Positions 51,501 to 64,000 of a stretch of DNA of 64,000 bases are shown piece by piece; the first letter of the stretch is position 1, and each line of letters opens with the position of its first letter. This DNA comes from Rotaria sp. Silwood1 (Eukaryota; Rotifera; Eurotatoria; Philodinida; Philodinidae). Both the position numbers and the translations under genes were made by a program. The DNA lies in NCBI GenBank assembly GCA_905250075.1, contig CAJNOP010000011.1:1986169-2050168 (forward strand), written 5' to 3'. The notes beneath the pieces are model-generated. The model was not told the origin of the DNA, did not search any database, and worked only from the letters and a program-made list of their open reading frames with translations.

Positions 51501-51940
51501 TACTTATGTTTCTTGTCCTTGATTGTCACAGCATTGCGATCTGTTCTTGTAGATGCATATATTGCTAAGAAAAAAAAAGTTCTCTTATTCTATTCGAATC
51601 TATAGTAAAAATCTTTTCATTTGTTTTTCCCTTAGGTCCTCAAATAATGTATGCTCAAACGGCAACAGCTATGGCTCAACAACAAGCTTCTAAGCAACAA
51701 GGTCAACAATATAATCAAAATAATTCATCATCAAATATTGGTGGTAATGATGATTATTATGGTCGTAATTCATCATCATCATCAAATAAAGAAGCACATT
51801 ATATGTATGCCGTATCAGCACAACCTCAGCAAGTTCCACCACAATCAGTTGGTCAACATCAAGGTGTGAATAAACAACAACAACGTGCTAATAGCAATGT
51901 TTATAATAATCAACAAAGTCAACAACGTCCATTTCAATAA
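48597..51940 (+). CDS. UBAP2L: UBAP2/UBAP2L (Lingerer)-like RNA-granule protein
   Basis: Ubiquitin-associated, RNA-binding protein that nucleates stress granules and promotes translation in other animals. CDS join(48597..48966,49011..49469,49550..50304,50367..50944,51017..51180,51636..51940), 876 residues, in frame. TAEQIRLAQLIDDKKHD near the N-terminus matches the family start. The UBA domain (about 45-85) has ADDALLALFDCDYDFERTVA. An Arg-Gly region follows (YRGGSGYRGRYRGSNRG), then the DUF3697 segment FDGGINKIDVQFGNLGEP. Long Gln/Ser/Thr/Pro-rich disordered stretches fill the rest, with ISTAPPTQ- and YSTAYSTTYG-type repeats late on. The poly-Gln tracts use mostly CAA. The start ATG sits four bases after a TATAG acceptor. 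Confidence 0.85.
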
Positions 51941-52625
51941 ATATTGAGCGACCTATTGAACAGCACATGAATTGTGTTGATTTTTTTCTTTTTCGTTTTT
52001 CTTTTTATTATTGCTGATGAAACTACTAACGTGTGTGAGAGTGTCTCTAATTTGTAACTGTGATTTGATCCTTTCTTTATTCTCTTTCACACTGGGCACA
52101 GCCCTTTCTTTTCCTTATCCATATTCTTATATTCCCTAACTTGTATGGTCTTGCTGTTGTTAAGCGTGTTTTCTTCTTCTTTTTTTTTAAACATTAAGTT
52201 TGCACTATTCTTTGTCTCACAGAAAACAAAAGAAAACATTACACACACATATATATCAACATACAAACGCATCATTGTCGTTTTTTTTCTTTTAATGTAA
52301 ATCCAGGCTCTTTTTTTTTCCGTCATACTTTTCTGTTGGATTGTTTAGATGTCCTCTTTTTCTTTTTTTTTTTTTGCAACGTGAACATGAAACAAACAAA
52401 AAGTGTACAACATATTAAACAAGGCAAAAAAAACCTTTTTTTTTTATAATGGTTTCTTTTATGGTTGTTCATTTCTTGTTTTGGTTTTGTTTTTTAGAAA
52501 AAAAAAAATCATTTTTTCTTCTGATTACATTTAGACCCGAACACAATTTAGTTTGGGTCTTAATAAAGACAAAGCAAAAAACCAGCAAAACAAAAGCATC
52601 TTACACATAGTTTATTATTATCTCT
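51941..52625. other. Intergenic spacer, pyrimidine-rich
   Basis: About 685 bases holding the UBAP2L 3' end and the eIF4B-like leader. It has many T-runs on the plus strand (52350-52460). No gene recognised. Confidence 0.4.
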
Positions 52626-55600
52626 ATGCACGGCAGAGATTTAAGACGAAATCACGGTGGTAATTATAATAATTATGGGTATGTAATAGAAAAAAATTTG
52701 TATACAAAAGATAAAAACAATGTTCATCATTTTTCTTTTGTTTTGCACCTCGAAAATTTCGATAGTCAAATTAGAAGCAGCATGAATAATTTTTAGAAAT
52801 GACAGAAACTAGAAATTTGACAGATAGTTTTCCAACCGTAATTCGAAATTGTCGTAGATACGATGTGAATAATGGACGTGTCCACGCCCAGCTCTTTCCC
52901 TATCCAAGAATTATGATTGAAATTGATTTCTTTAGATATCAAAATAGAAATAATAAACGAAGTGGTCCCGTACGTAATCACGTAATACCAAGTGAACCTC
53001 CATTTACAGCTTATATTGGTAATGCGCCAGATACAATGGTACAAGGTGATTTTGAACATTATTTATTTATTGGTCTTAAAGTAAAACAAGTTCGATTAGT
53101 ACGTGATCGACAAACTGATCGATTTCGAGGTATTTATTTATAATTGATTGCTTTGTTGTTGTTTTTTTTTATATATATTGACGCTTGATTTAAAATTTAA
53201 TACTAACATTTTGTTTTGTTTTAATTAATTAAAAGGCTTTGCTTATGTTGATTTTGAGGATGCGGATTCCTTACGTAGTGCCATCGCATTGGATGGAACG
53301 GTAGATAATTATAAAGAAAAAACACAAAAAAATAGTTTTTGTTTTTTGCGATCTATTTTAGTGCATTAATGATCAACCTATTCGAATTGATGTTGCAAGT
53401 CGAACACTTGGTGGAACTAAATCAGAAGGATTTCGAAATAAATGTAAATTCTATTATCATCATCTATATGAAAGATAATTTGATTTGTTTTTTTTTATTT
53501 TTTATTAGCTGGTTTTGGATCACGCAATGATCCTCGTCAACAATCATCAGGTCATAATAACAATAATCGATTCGATGATGGATTTCGTTATGATAGACAA
53601 AGTAATAATCAACAAAAAATGACTGAAGATATTGATAATGGTTGTTATGAAAATGGATATAATGATGGTAAGAAGAAGTTTTTTTTTTTTTTATATAATA
53701 ATAAGTGATCGAACTATTCGTTGAACTTTTCTATTTCTTCACTCATTCATTTTTTATGCTTCTTTAAGACTCATATGTTATGAGAATAAATTGTCCTAAT
53801 ACCTTGACAATATTCTTAAAAATCAAACTAAATATAATTTTTGAAATAGAAATAAAAAAAATTATCTTTTCTACTAAATTATTTATCATTACATTTTAAC
53901 ATTACCTAAAAGATTTTCTTCTTTTAATTAATTGCTATTATATATTTTTTTTGTAATGAATTAAAAAGAAAAAAAAAAGTATATCTTTTTTTTTCTTTTT
54001 AGATCATTATGATCAAGATAATTTAAATGAACAAAACAATTTACATCAAATCAATGAACGACAATCTCAATCAGATAAAGAACAAACATCACCAACATCA
54101 CGTAAAATATCTGATGATGTTTTTATTACAACAAATGACAATGAAAATCATGAACATATTCATACTACAAACATGACAAGACAACAAACACGAAATTGGG
54201 CTGATTGTCCTATTGATGATTCTGTTGTTGATACATCATCACCACCATCCATTATTAAAAATATTTTAACTGATGATAATGTTGATGATATTCAAGTATG
54301 AACTTTGTGTTCTTCGGTTTTCTTTTTTTTTTTCGATTTAAAATATATCAACAAAATAAATGTAATTTCTATAGTTTCTATGTGATAAAACTTCAAAATT
54401 ACATACATCTTCACATTTAATGGGAAATCAATCAATGCGTGGACGTAATTCTCGTGGATTACAATCATCACAAATATCAAATAATGAACGTTTATATTAT
54501 GATCAAATGTCATCATCATATTCAAATCAATCTCAACAATATTATCATCATCAGAATTCTCAAGTACAACCACAACCTCTTCATATGGGTTTATCATATC
54601 ATTATAATCGAAATCAAACATCATTAGGATCTCGACAAAAATCAAATCCTCATAATCGAAATTATCGAGATGAACAATCGAATAGAGATGACAAAAATTT
54701 AACATCAACAACTAATAATAATAGTTTACATGATACGAATATGAATACAATATCATTTGGTATAATAATAAGAGAAAATAAATTATTTTTGAGTTATTGG
54801 TTATTTGTTTTTTTGCTTTGATATAGAAAATCGACCACGTTTACAATTATTACCTCGTTCACAAAAAGTGTCATCATCAGTAGATGATAAACCATCTGTA
54901 GGACCAGCAACACGGAATGTCAGTATATTTGGATCTGGTAAATAAAATAAGAAAAAAAAAAAAAAAAGATTTTGAGTTTTGATTATATTGGTTTGTAAAA
55001 AAATAGGTAAGCCACGTGATGAACGTGATCCTAAATTGGCTGAATTAAATAAACATATTGAAGAAATAGTTGAAAAAGAACAACATATTCCTCGTACAAT
55101 ATCGACTACATCAAATGAATCGACAAATAATATTGTCAAGTATGTTCTTTTAATAAAATTTCATATAACAAGATTTGATTTTTTTTGCTATTGAAATTTA
55201 TCAAATAGATCATTTAAAGTCACCCTATCCTCATCAAGTATTGATCTTGAATCAAGTATATTTAAATCACATTAAAAAAAAATTTCGTTTGTATACCATG
55301 ATATTCGAAAAAAATATTCAACAAACAGGAGTTCAAAATAACTCAGTTCGCAACCCCGAAATTTTCAAACGTTACTGTTTTAGAAGGAGAAAAAAGAATG
55401 AAAAATTCAATGTCTCAAAAACATGACACTCTAATAATAAGTACTCTTTTATATAATAATAACAAAGCTCAATTCAAAAAAAGTAACTCCTACATCTTGG
55501 CATGCTCTATGAAACAAAGTAATAATCGAATGGATAGAATGAAGATCCACAGAGAACTTTGTGTGATATAATCGAAAAAAAAATGTTGTTTATCAAAGAT

Positions 55601-56852
55601 TAGATTACCAGGTGTCCTTTCGTGCATTTATTTCAATTTAGATTTTTCTGACCAAAACTAAGCTTTTGCTAAGCAGAGAGGCTTCAACACATACTTACAG
55701 GGTAGTCAAAAGAAAAAGCTTATCCTCTGATGAAATGTGATTTCTACCCATATATAAGATTTAGTTTTTGAATCGATATCTTTTGCGATAGATAAAGCTG
55801 AGAAAATACGACTAAATAAAAAAAGCTTTTATATTGATTGCATTCACTCGTAATTGAAGCATCAAGTTTAAGTGACTCGTAAATGTTTACGCCAAAGTAA
55901 CTGTTAATGAACGTTTTTGCTTGCTTTTCTGTGAGAGTCTAAATATATACGGAATCACCAGAAAAAGATTTGTCAGACTGCAAGTCAAGTTTATAGTTAA
56001 AATATTTTATAGTTTTCAGCAAATCATCTTATGAGTCAGAATATAATCCAAGAGAAATGATCCAAACAAAGTGCTAATCGCTGATTAAATAAATAAATAG
56101 AAACGAGTATCAAAGGATTATTTCATGTCTGATACTATTAAATTCTGGAATATTCTTCTCTAATTTGAGATCGAAAACATCCGGAAAAAAGTTACCGAGA
56201 CTGGAATAAAAAAAACTTCATCCTGCACATCTACAGACGAAAGTATTCCAGCATAGATTTCATATTCAATGAATTCTATTATAAAAATAGTTGAACAAAA
56301 GAAAAAGATTAATTCTAGTAGCGTAGAAAAATATTGCAAAAAAACATATTAAGTTTGTTTTTCTCCTATAATTATTTCATATAACGTGTGTTCACAATGT
56401 TTTTAAAGTAATAAACATTTTAAAAAGCTTCTTAAATAAAACATTGTCAATGATGGTTGACTTTTTATAGAATTCTATAAAAAGTCAACATAAGATTTAA
56501 AGAATATTTTCTTTTTTGATTTGTACGATCTTTCGTAAAAACTTATTTCGTTTAGTAGAATTTTCTAAACACTTTTTACATTCTACGTTATTCATATAAA
56601 ATTTTCTTCATTATAAATCTCTTCTCTCGAATAATCTATATGAGTAGTCAAATAGAATGAAATGTTCTTATCTTAATAAAACTATTGAATTCTATTGTTA
56701 ATCCTGACTGAATAAATAATCTTTAAGATCAAATGAGAATCATATTTGTTTTTTAAATAAATGATTATGATAGAAAATTATTAATAATTTTTATTTCTTC
56801 TAGGCCGGTGCGAATATTAACTGCGAAATCTGAATCTTCGACTGATCATTAA
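52626..56852 (+). CDS. EIF4B: eIF4B/eIF4H-like translation initiation factor
   Basis: RNA-binding cofactor that stimulates the eIF4A helicase during cap-dependent initiation. CDS join(52626..52678,52936..53129,53236..53300,53362..53443,53509..53667,54003..54295,54375..54759,54827..54937,55007..55139,56804..56852), 507 residues, in frame. A short Arg/Gly/Asn N-terminus leads to SEPPFTAYIGNAP (RNP2). The RRM continues with LVRDRQTDRFRGFAYVDFED (RNP1). A long Asn/Gln/Asp-rich region follows. The eIF4B hallmark RPRLQLLPRS comes next, then SIFGSGKPRDERDPKLAELN. The hallmark favours eIF4B over eIF4H. The second exon start was chosen at the pyrimidine-preceded TTTAG at 52935; earlier acceptors run into stops or lack a tract. 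The last intron is 1.66 kb. Confidence 0.87.
55140..56803 (+). other. Long last intron of the eIF4B-like gene
   Basis: This 1,664-base intron precedes a 15-codon terminal exon (KPVRILTAKSESSTDH). Its neighbours are 50-340 bases. It contains no recognisable gene, so it has probably grown by insertion. Terminal repeats were not identified. Confidence 0.45.
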
Positions 56853-57348
56853 ACAAAGAAAAAAAAAAAAAAAAAAAACCTTAACAACCTTCTTTCTTTC
56901 TCGTTTTTTTTTTCTTCTTTGTATTTTTTCCGTTTCTTTGTTGTGTAATTTTACTGCTACACATATTTATTATATGATGTGTTGCTACGATTAATTGTTC
57001 TTTCTTCATTTTCTTTTTCTTTTCTCTTTATTTATCTTGTTTGAAGAAAAAAAAAAAATATCATTTATTTCATTATGCGTTCTTTTCTTTCAACGTTTAA
57101 TATACAAAAAACAATAGTCGACTTGTTTCTGTCTATGAATAATCGAAATACTTTTTATCGGTTTTGTTGTTCTTTTTTTTTTGTTTTTTCGTTGTTGTTT
57201 TTGTGTATAATCTTCCTTTGCACATACCGTATTGTACAGTTCGTGTTCTTTTTTTTTTTTGCTTTTGAAGGAAAAAAAAAAGAAACTATGACTCGTAAAA
57301 AGAAAACGGAAGTTCTTGCATTATTCTTCTCGTTTAGAATTTATTTCG
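56853..57348. other. Short intergenic spacer eIF4B to UNC119
   Basis: About 500 bases, rich in A and T runs. The end TTATTCTTCTCGTTTAG lies ten bases before the UNC119 ATG. It is a good splice-acceptor candidate for a 5'-leader intron or trans-splice site. Confidence 0.4.
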
Positions 57349-59428
57349 ATGGCAGCAACAACAGCAGCATCGAAAACAAAATCAGGCAAACCAACAAATA
57401 GTCCAACACCACCTAATAATTCAAATGATACACCAATTACTGAAGAAGACTTAAAGAAAAAGGATACACCAATTACTGTAAACGATGTACTTCGTTTAAA
57501 AAAACCGACGAAAGGTATAACAAAACAAAAATTAAGAGTTTTGATAAAGATTTTGACAAAAATTTATGTCTATTCTAGATTATCTAACTGAAACAGATGA
57601 TAATATATATAAAATTGATTTTATTCATTTTCGAATTCGTGATATGAAAACAAATAAGGTTCTATTTGAAGTTCAACGAGATCCTGGTATGTAATTGTTT
57701 GTTTGATTTTGTATTTAATTGTAATTCATATATTAGATGATGATGAGGCAATGGATGAAGCTGATCCATCAGCTGGTCGTTTTGTTCAATATCAGTTTCC
57801 ACCAACATTTCTTAAACTTAAACAAGTTGGCGCTTTGTAAGTATAATAAAAATAAAATAATAATTTTTCTACACATTTGAAACATTTTATTTTTTATTCC
57901 ATTGAAATTATAATTAATTCTCTGTACGATAGATCAATTTTTGAAGATTATGAATGAATTTTTCAATCAATTATTTAGTCTTTCTGTTTTACAGAATGTA
58001 GAATAAGATATCAAACGCTTTACCAAAGCACGACAAAGTGTCATCCTATAGAGTGATCTTTTCATTGCATTTTGGAAAAAGATAAAATCCTGGTTATATA
58101 AAATCATTGAAATTGATGTAAGATTCAATATGTAATCAATAGACAACGAGAAAGAGTGCATTTTCTTTCTATTGCTTTTTCTTGAATTTCTGATAAGAAC
58201 GAATAAATTATATGTAATCGATTGGACTTGGTGATAAATATGTTCGTCATCGAATCAAAGCAATTCAATTGAGCTAAATGATCTTCTCGAGGAAACATTA
58301 GTCATTGCTATGGCATCTGCTCTTGTAATTACTGTTCTTAATAATGGTAAATCACGACGATTTTCACTATGCGACCAGAACATCATTGGTCCATGATCCA
58401 TCAAATGACTTGGATGTTCAACAAGACTCAAACATTATCCTTCAGAACATGCGTTCTGTGACGTTTTCTGTTACGGATGAAACTATTTTAGATTCCATAT
58501 TTCCTTTTTTGGAAAATTTAGAACATTTTAATAGACTTTTCATTGCCGACATGTTGATCCTTGATATTCATGTTGTGAAAATATCAAACATTTTCTTGAA
58601 CGTAAATGAATGAAAAATTACAAGTGAACAAACTATTCCCAATAATTCTATTCTCGTAATAATATCGACAATTTATTCAGTATTATTTCTTTGATATATT
58701 TAAAACTAAGAGTGATTTTCGAAATCTTAACGATATGTTTACTTTAATTACAAGATTGAATCATCATATCAATATTTTATTTTTGTTTATTATTAGCTTT
58801 CCTACAGATGAACATACATGTTAATCATAAATTGTTCTTTATTTTATCAAGTTCAAATAATAAATTTGAGCGACCTCTATTTTGATAATTGCTGTTGAAA
58901 CTTGACATAGTCAAACATAACTTCATCCTATATAATACGATCATTGTAAACAAAATCAATATTTTTCCTCTTAGCAACCAATGTAATAATTTTTGCTCTA
59001 CTAATACATATATATGTAAAGAAAAAAAAAGAAGAAATTTCTTTAAATATTATTGATTTATTTATTTTTTTGCTTCAGAGTTGGTTTTAAAGTTGGTGAT
59101 CGTGAAGTAAAATCTTTTCGAATGATTGAACGTCATTTTTTTCGTGATCAACTTATTAAATCATTTGATTTTGATTTTGGTTTTTGTCCACCAAATACAA
59201 AAAATTCAATTGAGCATATATATGATATGCCAACATTTGATTCTAAACAAGGTAAATAATTCATTTAATATTTTTCTGATATATTTATTTATTTATTTAT
59301 TTATTCTAGTCAAAGAAATGATTGAACATCCATATGAAACAAAATCTGATAGTTTTTATTTTGTTGACAATCAATTAATTATGCATAAAAAAGCAACTTA
59401 TGCATTTGATTTGGATTATTCACACTAA
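57349..59428 (+). CDS. UNC119: UNC119 lipid-binding chaperone
   Basis: Beta-sandwich carrier that binds myristoylated proteins (transducin alpha, Src-type kinases, ciliary cargo) and releases them through ARL2/ARL3. CDS join(57349..57514,57579..57686,57737..57836,59079..59251,59310..59428), 221 residues, in frame. After a Thr/Pro/Ser-rich start come the family blocks in order: [86 protein letters not shown] and [17 protein letters not shown]. Length is near human UNC119 (240). One intron (57837-59078) is 1.2 kb; the others are 50-64 bases. Confidence 0.95.
57837..59078 (+). other. Long intron of UNC119
   Basis: This 1,242-base intron contains a plus-strand frame at 58344-58613 ([20 protein letters not shown]) and nearby broken coding-like pieces ([17 protein letters not shown] near 58300). 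These may be relics of an inserted gene or element. No family was recognised. Confidence 0.35.
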
Positions 59429-59669
59429 AAATCGTCCTGGCTTTTTTTTTTCTTGATTTGAATGTTTTTGCTTTTTTTTTTTTAAATAATTGCTTTATGT
59501 TTTTTGAATGAATTTGTTCATATATATATATATATTTGTCTAAATATTTTTTTGTCTTTATATTTTGTTTAATCATGACATATAAACATTCCTTTTTCTT
59601 TTTCTTTTTTTTTTAATTTAATTTTCTTTTCCTTTTCTTTTGTTTTTGGATAATTATAATCATGAAATA
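59429..59669. other. Short intergenic spacer UNC119 to MORC
   Basis: Only 241 bases separate the UNC119 stop from the MORC2-like start, mostly T-runs. There is no acceptor AG near the ATG. It must hold the UNC119 poly(A) signal and the MORC promoter or a read-through junction. Confidence 0.4.
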
Positions 59670-62600
59670 ATGGATCAATACGATTGTTTAAATAAAGCTC
59701 AATTGAGCTTTGAATATTTGCATACAAATTCAACAACACATACATTTCTTTTTGGAGCATTAGCTGAATTAGTTGATAATTCACGTGATGCTGGTGCAAG
59801 AAATCTTGATATTTATACATGTAAAGATCCATCTTTACGTGGAGGTTTTTATTTGGCTTTTTTGGATGATGGTTGTGGAATGCATTATGGTAAGTTTATC
59901 GAATAGGAAATGTTCTGCACGTGTTATATAATTTATTTTATATGATATGATATTTCAATTTCGTTGTTATTTTCAAGTATAATAAATATAACTAGTCTTA
60001 TTCATAGTTTTCTCTATTTGTTAGACGATGTATTCAATGTAATCGTCTTTGGTAAATCCGCTAAACGTCATGCTCCTGATTCAAATCAAATCGGTCAATA
60101 TGGTAATGGTTTAAAATCAGGTGCTATGCGTATTGCTAATGATTTTATATTATTTACAAAAAAAGATAATATTGGTACATGTTTATTTCTTTCACGTTCA
60201 TTTCATCAAGAAGAACATATATCACAAGTAATATGTCCAATGCCATGTTTTGATTTATGTACACAACAACCAATTCAAAATACTGATTATCAACAATTAA
60301 ATGGTACACGTACATATACATATGATAAAACAAAACATGAACTTGAAATGCGTTTAATACAAAAATATTCACCATTTAAAACAATAGATGATTTATTTAA
60401 ACAATTTAATTTAATAACATCATCAAGTGGAACATTAATTGTTTTATATAATGTTAAATTATCTGATAGTGGTGAACCTGAACTTGATATTAAAACTGAT
60501 CCATATGATATTTTAATTGATTCTAAAAATCGACGAAATTTATTTGATGATGATGATGACAGGTAAACATTTGATTTCTTTTTTTATTTTGCAAAACAAA
60601 TTTCATTGTCATTTTTTGTTTTTTAGTATTCCATTGGAATATCGTTCACTTCGTGCTTATGTTTCTATACTTTATTATGAACCGCGTATGCGTATAGCAA
60701 TTCAACGACGACGTGTCATAACAAAAAAATTACCACATACATTATATAAACCTCGGCAATATCAATTTAAATCTACACGTTTTAAAACACGTTCAGAACA
60801 AGAAATAAAAAAATGTGAAAAAGAACTTGCATCATTAGAAGAACGTAAACGTGAAGCTGATTCACAAGTTCATCATCTTCAACAAACAATGGGTATAACA
60901 ACATCAGTTGAAGAACGTGCACGTTTACGAAAATTACAAATTACTGCAGCTGAATTAAAAGATATGACAATACGTTTACGTAATGGTCTTGCAAGAAAAA
61001 AATCTGAAATGAATACAACTAAAACATTAACTTTTATTTTTGGTTTGAATATTCAAAATCGAGCTGCTGATGGAGTTTTTGTTTATAATTGTGGTAGACT
61101 TATTAAAATGTATGAAAAACTTGGACAACCTAATAAAAAAACTGTGTAAGTTAATATATTCTATGTTGTATGACATTTGTACTTAGCCATAAACGATAAG
61201 ACAGAAATAACTCAATTAGTTGGTGATATCGAAGCATGCCATTATGTTATCTAAATATACAATGCATTGCATTACAGAAAATAATTATCGATTTAATGTA
61301 TCTATTGACACATAATACTCTTTACACATAATCTAAGTATGCGCGAAAAAACAAGAGGAATATACATTTTACTTAGTCTCATGAGAAGACGTTCACACCT
61401 GTCAGCTCACTTTTCACTTGAGTGTGACTATTGCTATTCAATTGATCTTGATGAATCATCAAAGAGTCAGTTTTGATTGATTTTTTCGATCTATGCTTGT
61501 CGATCTATGGGCATTCTTATTGTGTTGCGGTTTATAAGCCTAAAATTCATACAGAATCTGGATGATTAAAGTTTGTGTCAGATAAAAATGCATCCTAATG
61601 GAGATATCAGCTTGATATGATATAATGACCTTGTTTTGAAACATAGTCTAAAACAAACATTTTATTTTTTGTAATGTGAATATCTCCTCAGCAATAATGT
61701 GTTTGTTCTGGCTCAAACTTTGGACTAGTTTCTAGTGAGTGTAAGAGAGAGTTTAAACACGAAATTTGATCACTCAGGTTATGTCCCAGACTTATTCATT
61801 ATTCATCAAGATCTATTGAATGGCAAAAGTCTCAAGTAGAAAATGATTCGACAATAATGAACATTCTTTCGTCAGTTGAAAATAAACCTAACTACATTCT
61901 ATTACACAATAGGGAAAAAAAAATGTTCTTTTCATTAATTTTTTATCTTTATTTTCGGTTAGATTCAATCATTATTTTTTATGATAGATATTGTCGTGGT
62001 GTTGTTGGTGTTGTTGATATTCCATCGATAGTACTTGAACCAACACATAATAAACAATCATTTGCTGATGAAAAAGAATATCATTTCTTATTGAAAAATA
62101 TGGGTGAATATATGCGACAATATTGGTCTGATGCTGGTATTGAAAATTATGTTAAAGAATTTTGGGAAACTTATGGTAAGAAATCTTTCTACTAATTTCT
62201 TTTTTTTTTTTCTTCATATTTTTCATATTTTCTAGGTTATCGAGATGATCAACTTGATCGACCACCATCAAATGATTCTGAAGTTGTTAAACGACGTCAA
62301 GCAGCTGTACCAATGCTTATTCAATGTGACAAATGTTTAAAATGGCGTCGTTTACCTTATGCTGGTAATACTCCATCATTAACACAAGCTCAACTTGAAA
62401 CATGGCGATGTTCAGATAATACTGATGTTATGAATAATACGTATGTCAATTTCTTTTTAATAATAGAATTCAATATAAAAAAAAAGAAAAACAATAATTA
62501 TTATTCTTTAATAACATACGTATTTTAGTTGTTCAACGAGTGAAAAGCTTGAAATTATACCTGAAGGTGAATTAAAACAAAAACCACAAGCAACAAATAC

Positions 62601-64000
62601 TCAAAATCGAACATCAGGAAAAGTAACTTCACCACCACCAACATCATCTTCATCATCATTATCATTAACAACTCGATCATCAGGAACAAATAAACGAATT
62701 TCTAATGGAGAAATTTCTTCAACTACAGCTGTTGCTGTAAATATTAACGTTTGTTTTCTTTGAGCATGTTTATTTTTATATCAAAATTATAATTTTAGAA
62801 TTCAAAAACAAGATCATCACGTTCCAATATAGTTCCAACATCGATTACTCCACAAAAACGATCTATACCACAATCACGTTCATTATCAGCAAAATCAAAA
62901 GCAACTAAAAAACGAAAACCACTGAGTTCACAACGATCAAAAACAAAAACGCGTGATACTAAAACTGATGATGAAGAAGAACAAGAGGAAGAGGAAGAAG
63001 AAGAAGAAGAAGAAGAAAAGAAAGAAGAAGAAGAGGAGGAGAAAGAAGAAGAAAAGGAAGAATTACCATCACCAGTAAATAGAAGAACACGTGGTCAAAC
63101 ATCTACAAAACCTTCAAAAATTGTCCAAAAAACACCACCGCCAACTCCTACTCGAGTATGATAAGAAAATTTTCATCATTTTTCAAATATAAATCACAAA
63201 CGATTGTCACGCTATGATACTTATTACTTTCTAAAGGAAAGTCGTAGGAAACATGTCAACCCCTCATTTTATTCACAATTTTATGTTCTTTAAGATGACA
63301 CCCTGAAAAGCTAGAAAACCTTCTTCTCATCATTCATCTATGAAATTTCGATATGCAAAGAGAACTTCATTAGAAGTGCAAATTACGATTTCGATTTAAG
63401 TTAAATGCTTGATATAATAAAAAAAATCAAAAATATGTTGGCCGTATATTTTTTACCAAAAACTGTAAATTGTTTCATGTTTCGATTACATTATCAGAAC
63501 AACTTTCAATATTCATCAATATTATTATCATATGATGAAAAGAAAAGTAATCGTAACTCGAAAAGTCTTTTTGTTTTAATAATGTTTATTTACGAATCAT
63601 ATAGAATAGATGACAAAAGTTTGAAAAGCAAGCTGAATAAAATTTTATTTAATTTCTTCTTATCTAAGAAATTTATGTATTACAGTTAAGTTCTATTCTA
63701 CAGACAGTCTAAGCTAAAGAAAAAATTTTCAATTTTAAGAAATTTTGTTTTTTTTTGTTTTCTACTGAATTCATTTGAATCAATAATAAATTAATTCGTT
63801 TATTTTCATTAGTCTTCACGTTCATCAAAGAAAACTTCACAGCAAACAACACCATCAGATTCAGTAACATCAACAAATAATGTACATTCCATTGATGATG
63901 ATACTAGCAATAATAATACTAATAATAACAATGAAAATATAAGTCATAATGATACAAACATAAATGGTCGTCTTCCACCACCGACAATTGGTGCACGTGT
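59670..64000 (+). CDS. MORC2: MORC2-like GHKL ATPase, C-terminus beyond window
   Basis: Chromatin-compacting ATPase; human MORC2 works with the HUSH silencing complex. Visible exons join(59670..59889,60025..60562,60627..61145,61988..62175,62236..62440,62529..62736,62799..63155,63813..64000), open at the right edge. The GHKL ATPase motifs are [18 protein letters not shown] and [12 protein letters not shown]. The transducer-like S5 domain is interrupted by a charged coiled coil ([18 protein letters not shown] to about LARKKSE), a MORC2-specific feature. Then come [22 protein letters not shown] and [11 protein letters not shown]. The CW zinc finger has [12 protein letters not shown] with later Cys in WRCSDN and TCSTSE. 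The following tail is Ser/Thr-rich with a Glu/Lys run near 62970-63060. The donor of exon 6 is ambiguous (GTAAAT after 62736 or GTTTGT after 62748); both keep frame. The chromo-like domain expected further on is not in view. Confidence 0.92.
62967..63065 (+). repeat. GAA/GAG trinucleotide tract coding for poly-Glu
   Basis: About 100 bases of nearly pure GAA, GAG and AAA codons inside exon 7 of the MORC2-like gene encode an acidic Glu/Lys run. The mix of synonymous codons indicates some age, but tract length could vary between alleles. Confidence 0.7.

Noticed and set aside
52799..53143. Frame starting at ATG 52799 as the start of the eIF4B-like protein
   Set aside because: The 5' exon at 52626 with its Arg/Gly/Asn sequence joins in phase at 52936 after a proper pyrimidine tract and resembles the family's N-terminus. 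The upstream part of this frame then falls in an intron. Some chance remains that it is an alternative start.
1..64000. tRNA, rRNA, CRISPR arrays, telomeric repeats and bacterial-type operons
   Set aside because: Looked for by eye and not seen. The gene structures are eukaryotic throughout.

Overview
The window is animal nuclear DNA: AT-rich, standard genetic code, and intron-bearing genes whose exons mostly join across 45-70 base introns. The best guess is a bdelloid rotifer. Three things suggest it: a decayed rhodopsin-like GPCR of the type greatly expanded in rotifers, an intact fungal-type nitrate reductase (foreign genes of this sort are a bdelloid hallmark), and compact conserved metazoan genes beside relic- and transposon-rich DNA. 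Species and phylum are inferences from remembered protein patterns; no search was run.

Bases 1-20,700 are accessory in character. They hold an orphan terminal exon (790-978, minus), a dead LINE reverse transcriptase (about 9480-10440), a complete eukaryotic nitrate reductase (12355-15107), a 381-bp hairpin element with 8-bp target-site duplications (hAT-type MITE, 15316-15696), a 0.9-kb foldback (16936-17848) and a decayed GPCR (about 18790-19700). The rest shows nothing I can support.

Bases 20,702-36,787 hold conserved genes whose exon joins I could follow in frame: DCP2 mRNA-decapping enzyme (+), UFSP2 UFM1 protease (-), an IRP1/aconitase-like protein (-) and a MIER ELM2-SANT corepressor (+). 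DCP2 and UFSP2 converge. The IRP-like gene and UFSP2 lie in tandem 233 bases apart. The IRP-like gene and MIER are head to head 332 bases apart. The IRP-like protein lacks one of the three iron-sulfur cysteines and several catalytic positions of aconitase.

Bases 36,788-46,062 form a 9-kb stretch without a recognisable gene but with two inverted-repeat elements.

Bases 46,063-64,000 hold five plus-strand genes in close succession: a TBATA-like protein, UBAP2L/Lingerer, eIF4B/4H, UNC119 and a MORC2-like GHKL ATPase that runs off the right edge. They serve RNA granules and translation, lipidated-protein traffic and chromatin silencing, and do not form one pathway. Several start codons (UFSP2, TBATA-like, UBAP2L, DCP2) lie within a few bases of a splice-acceptor AG, which would fit spliced-leader trans-splicing or introns in the 5' leader.
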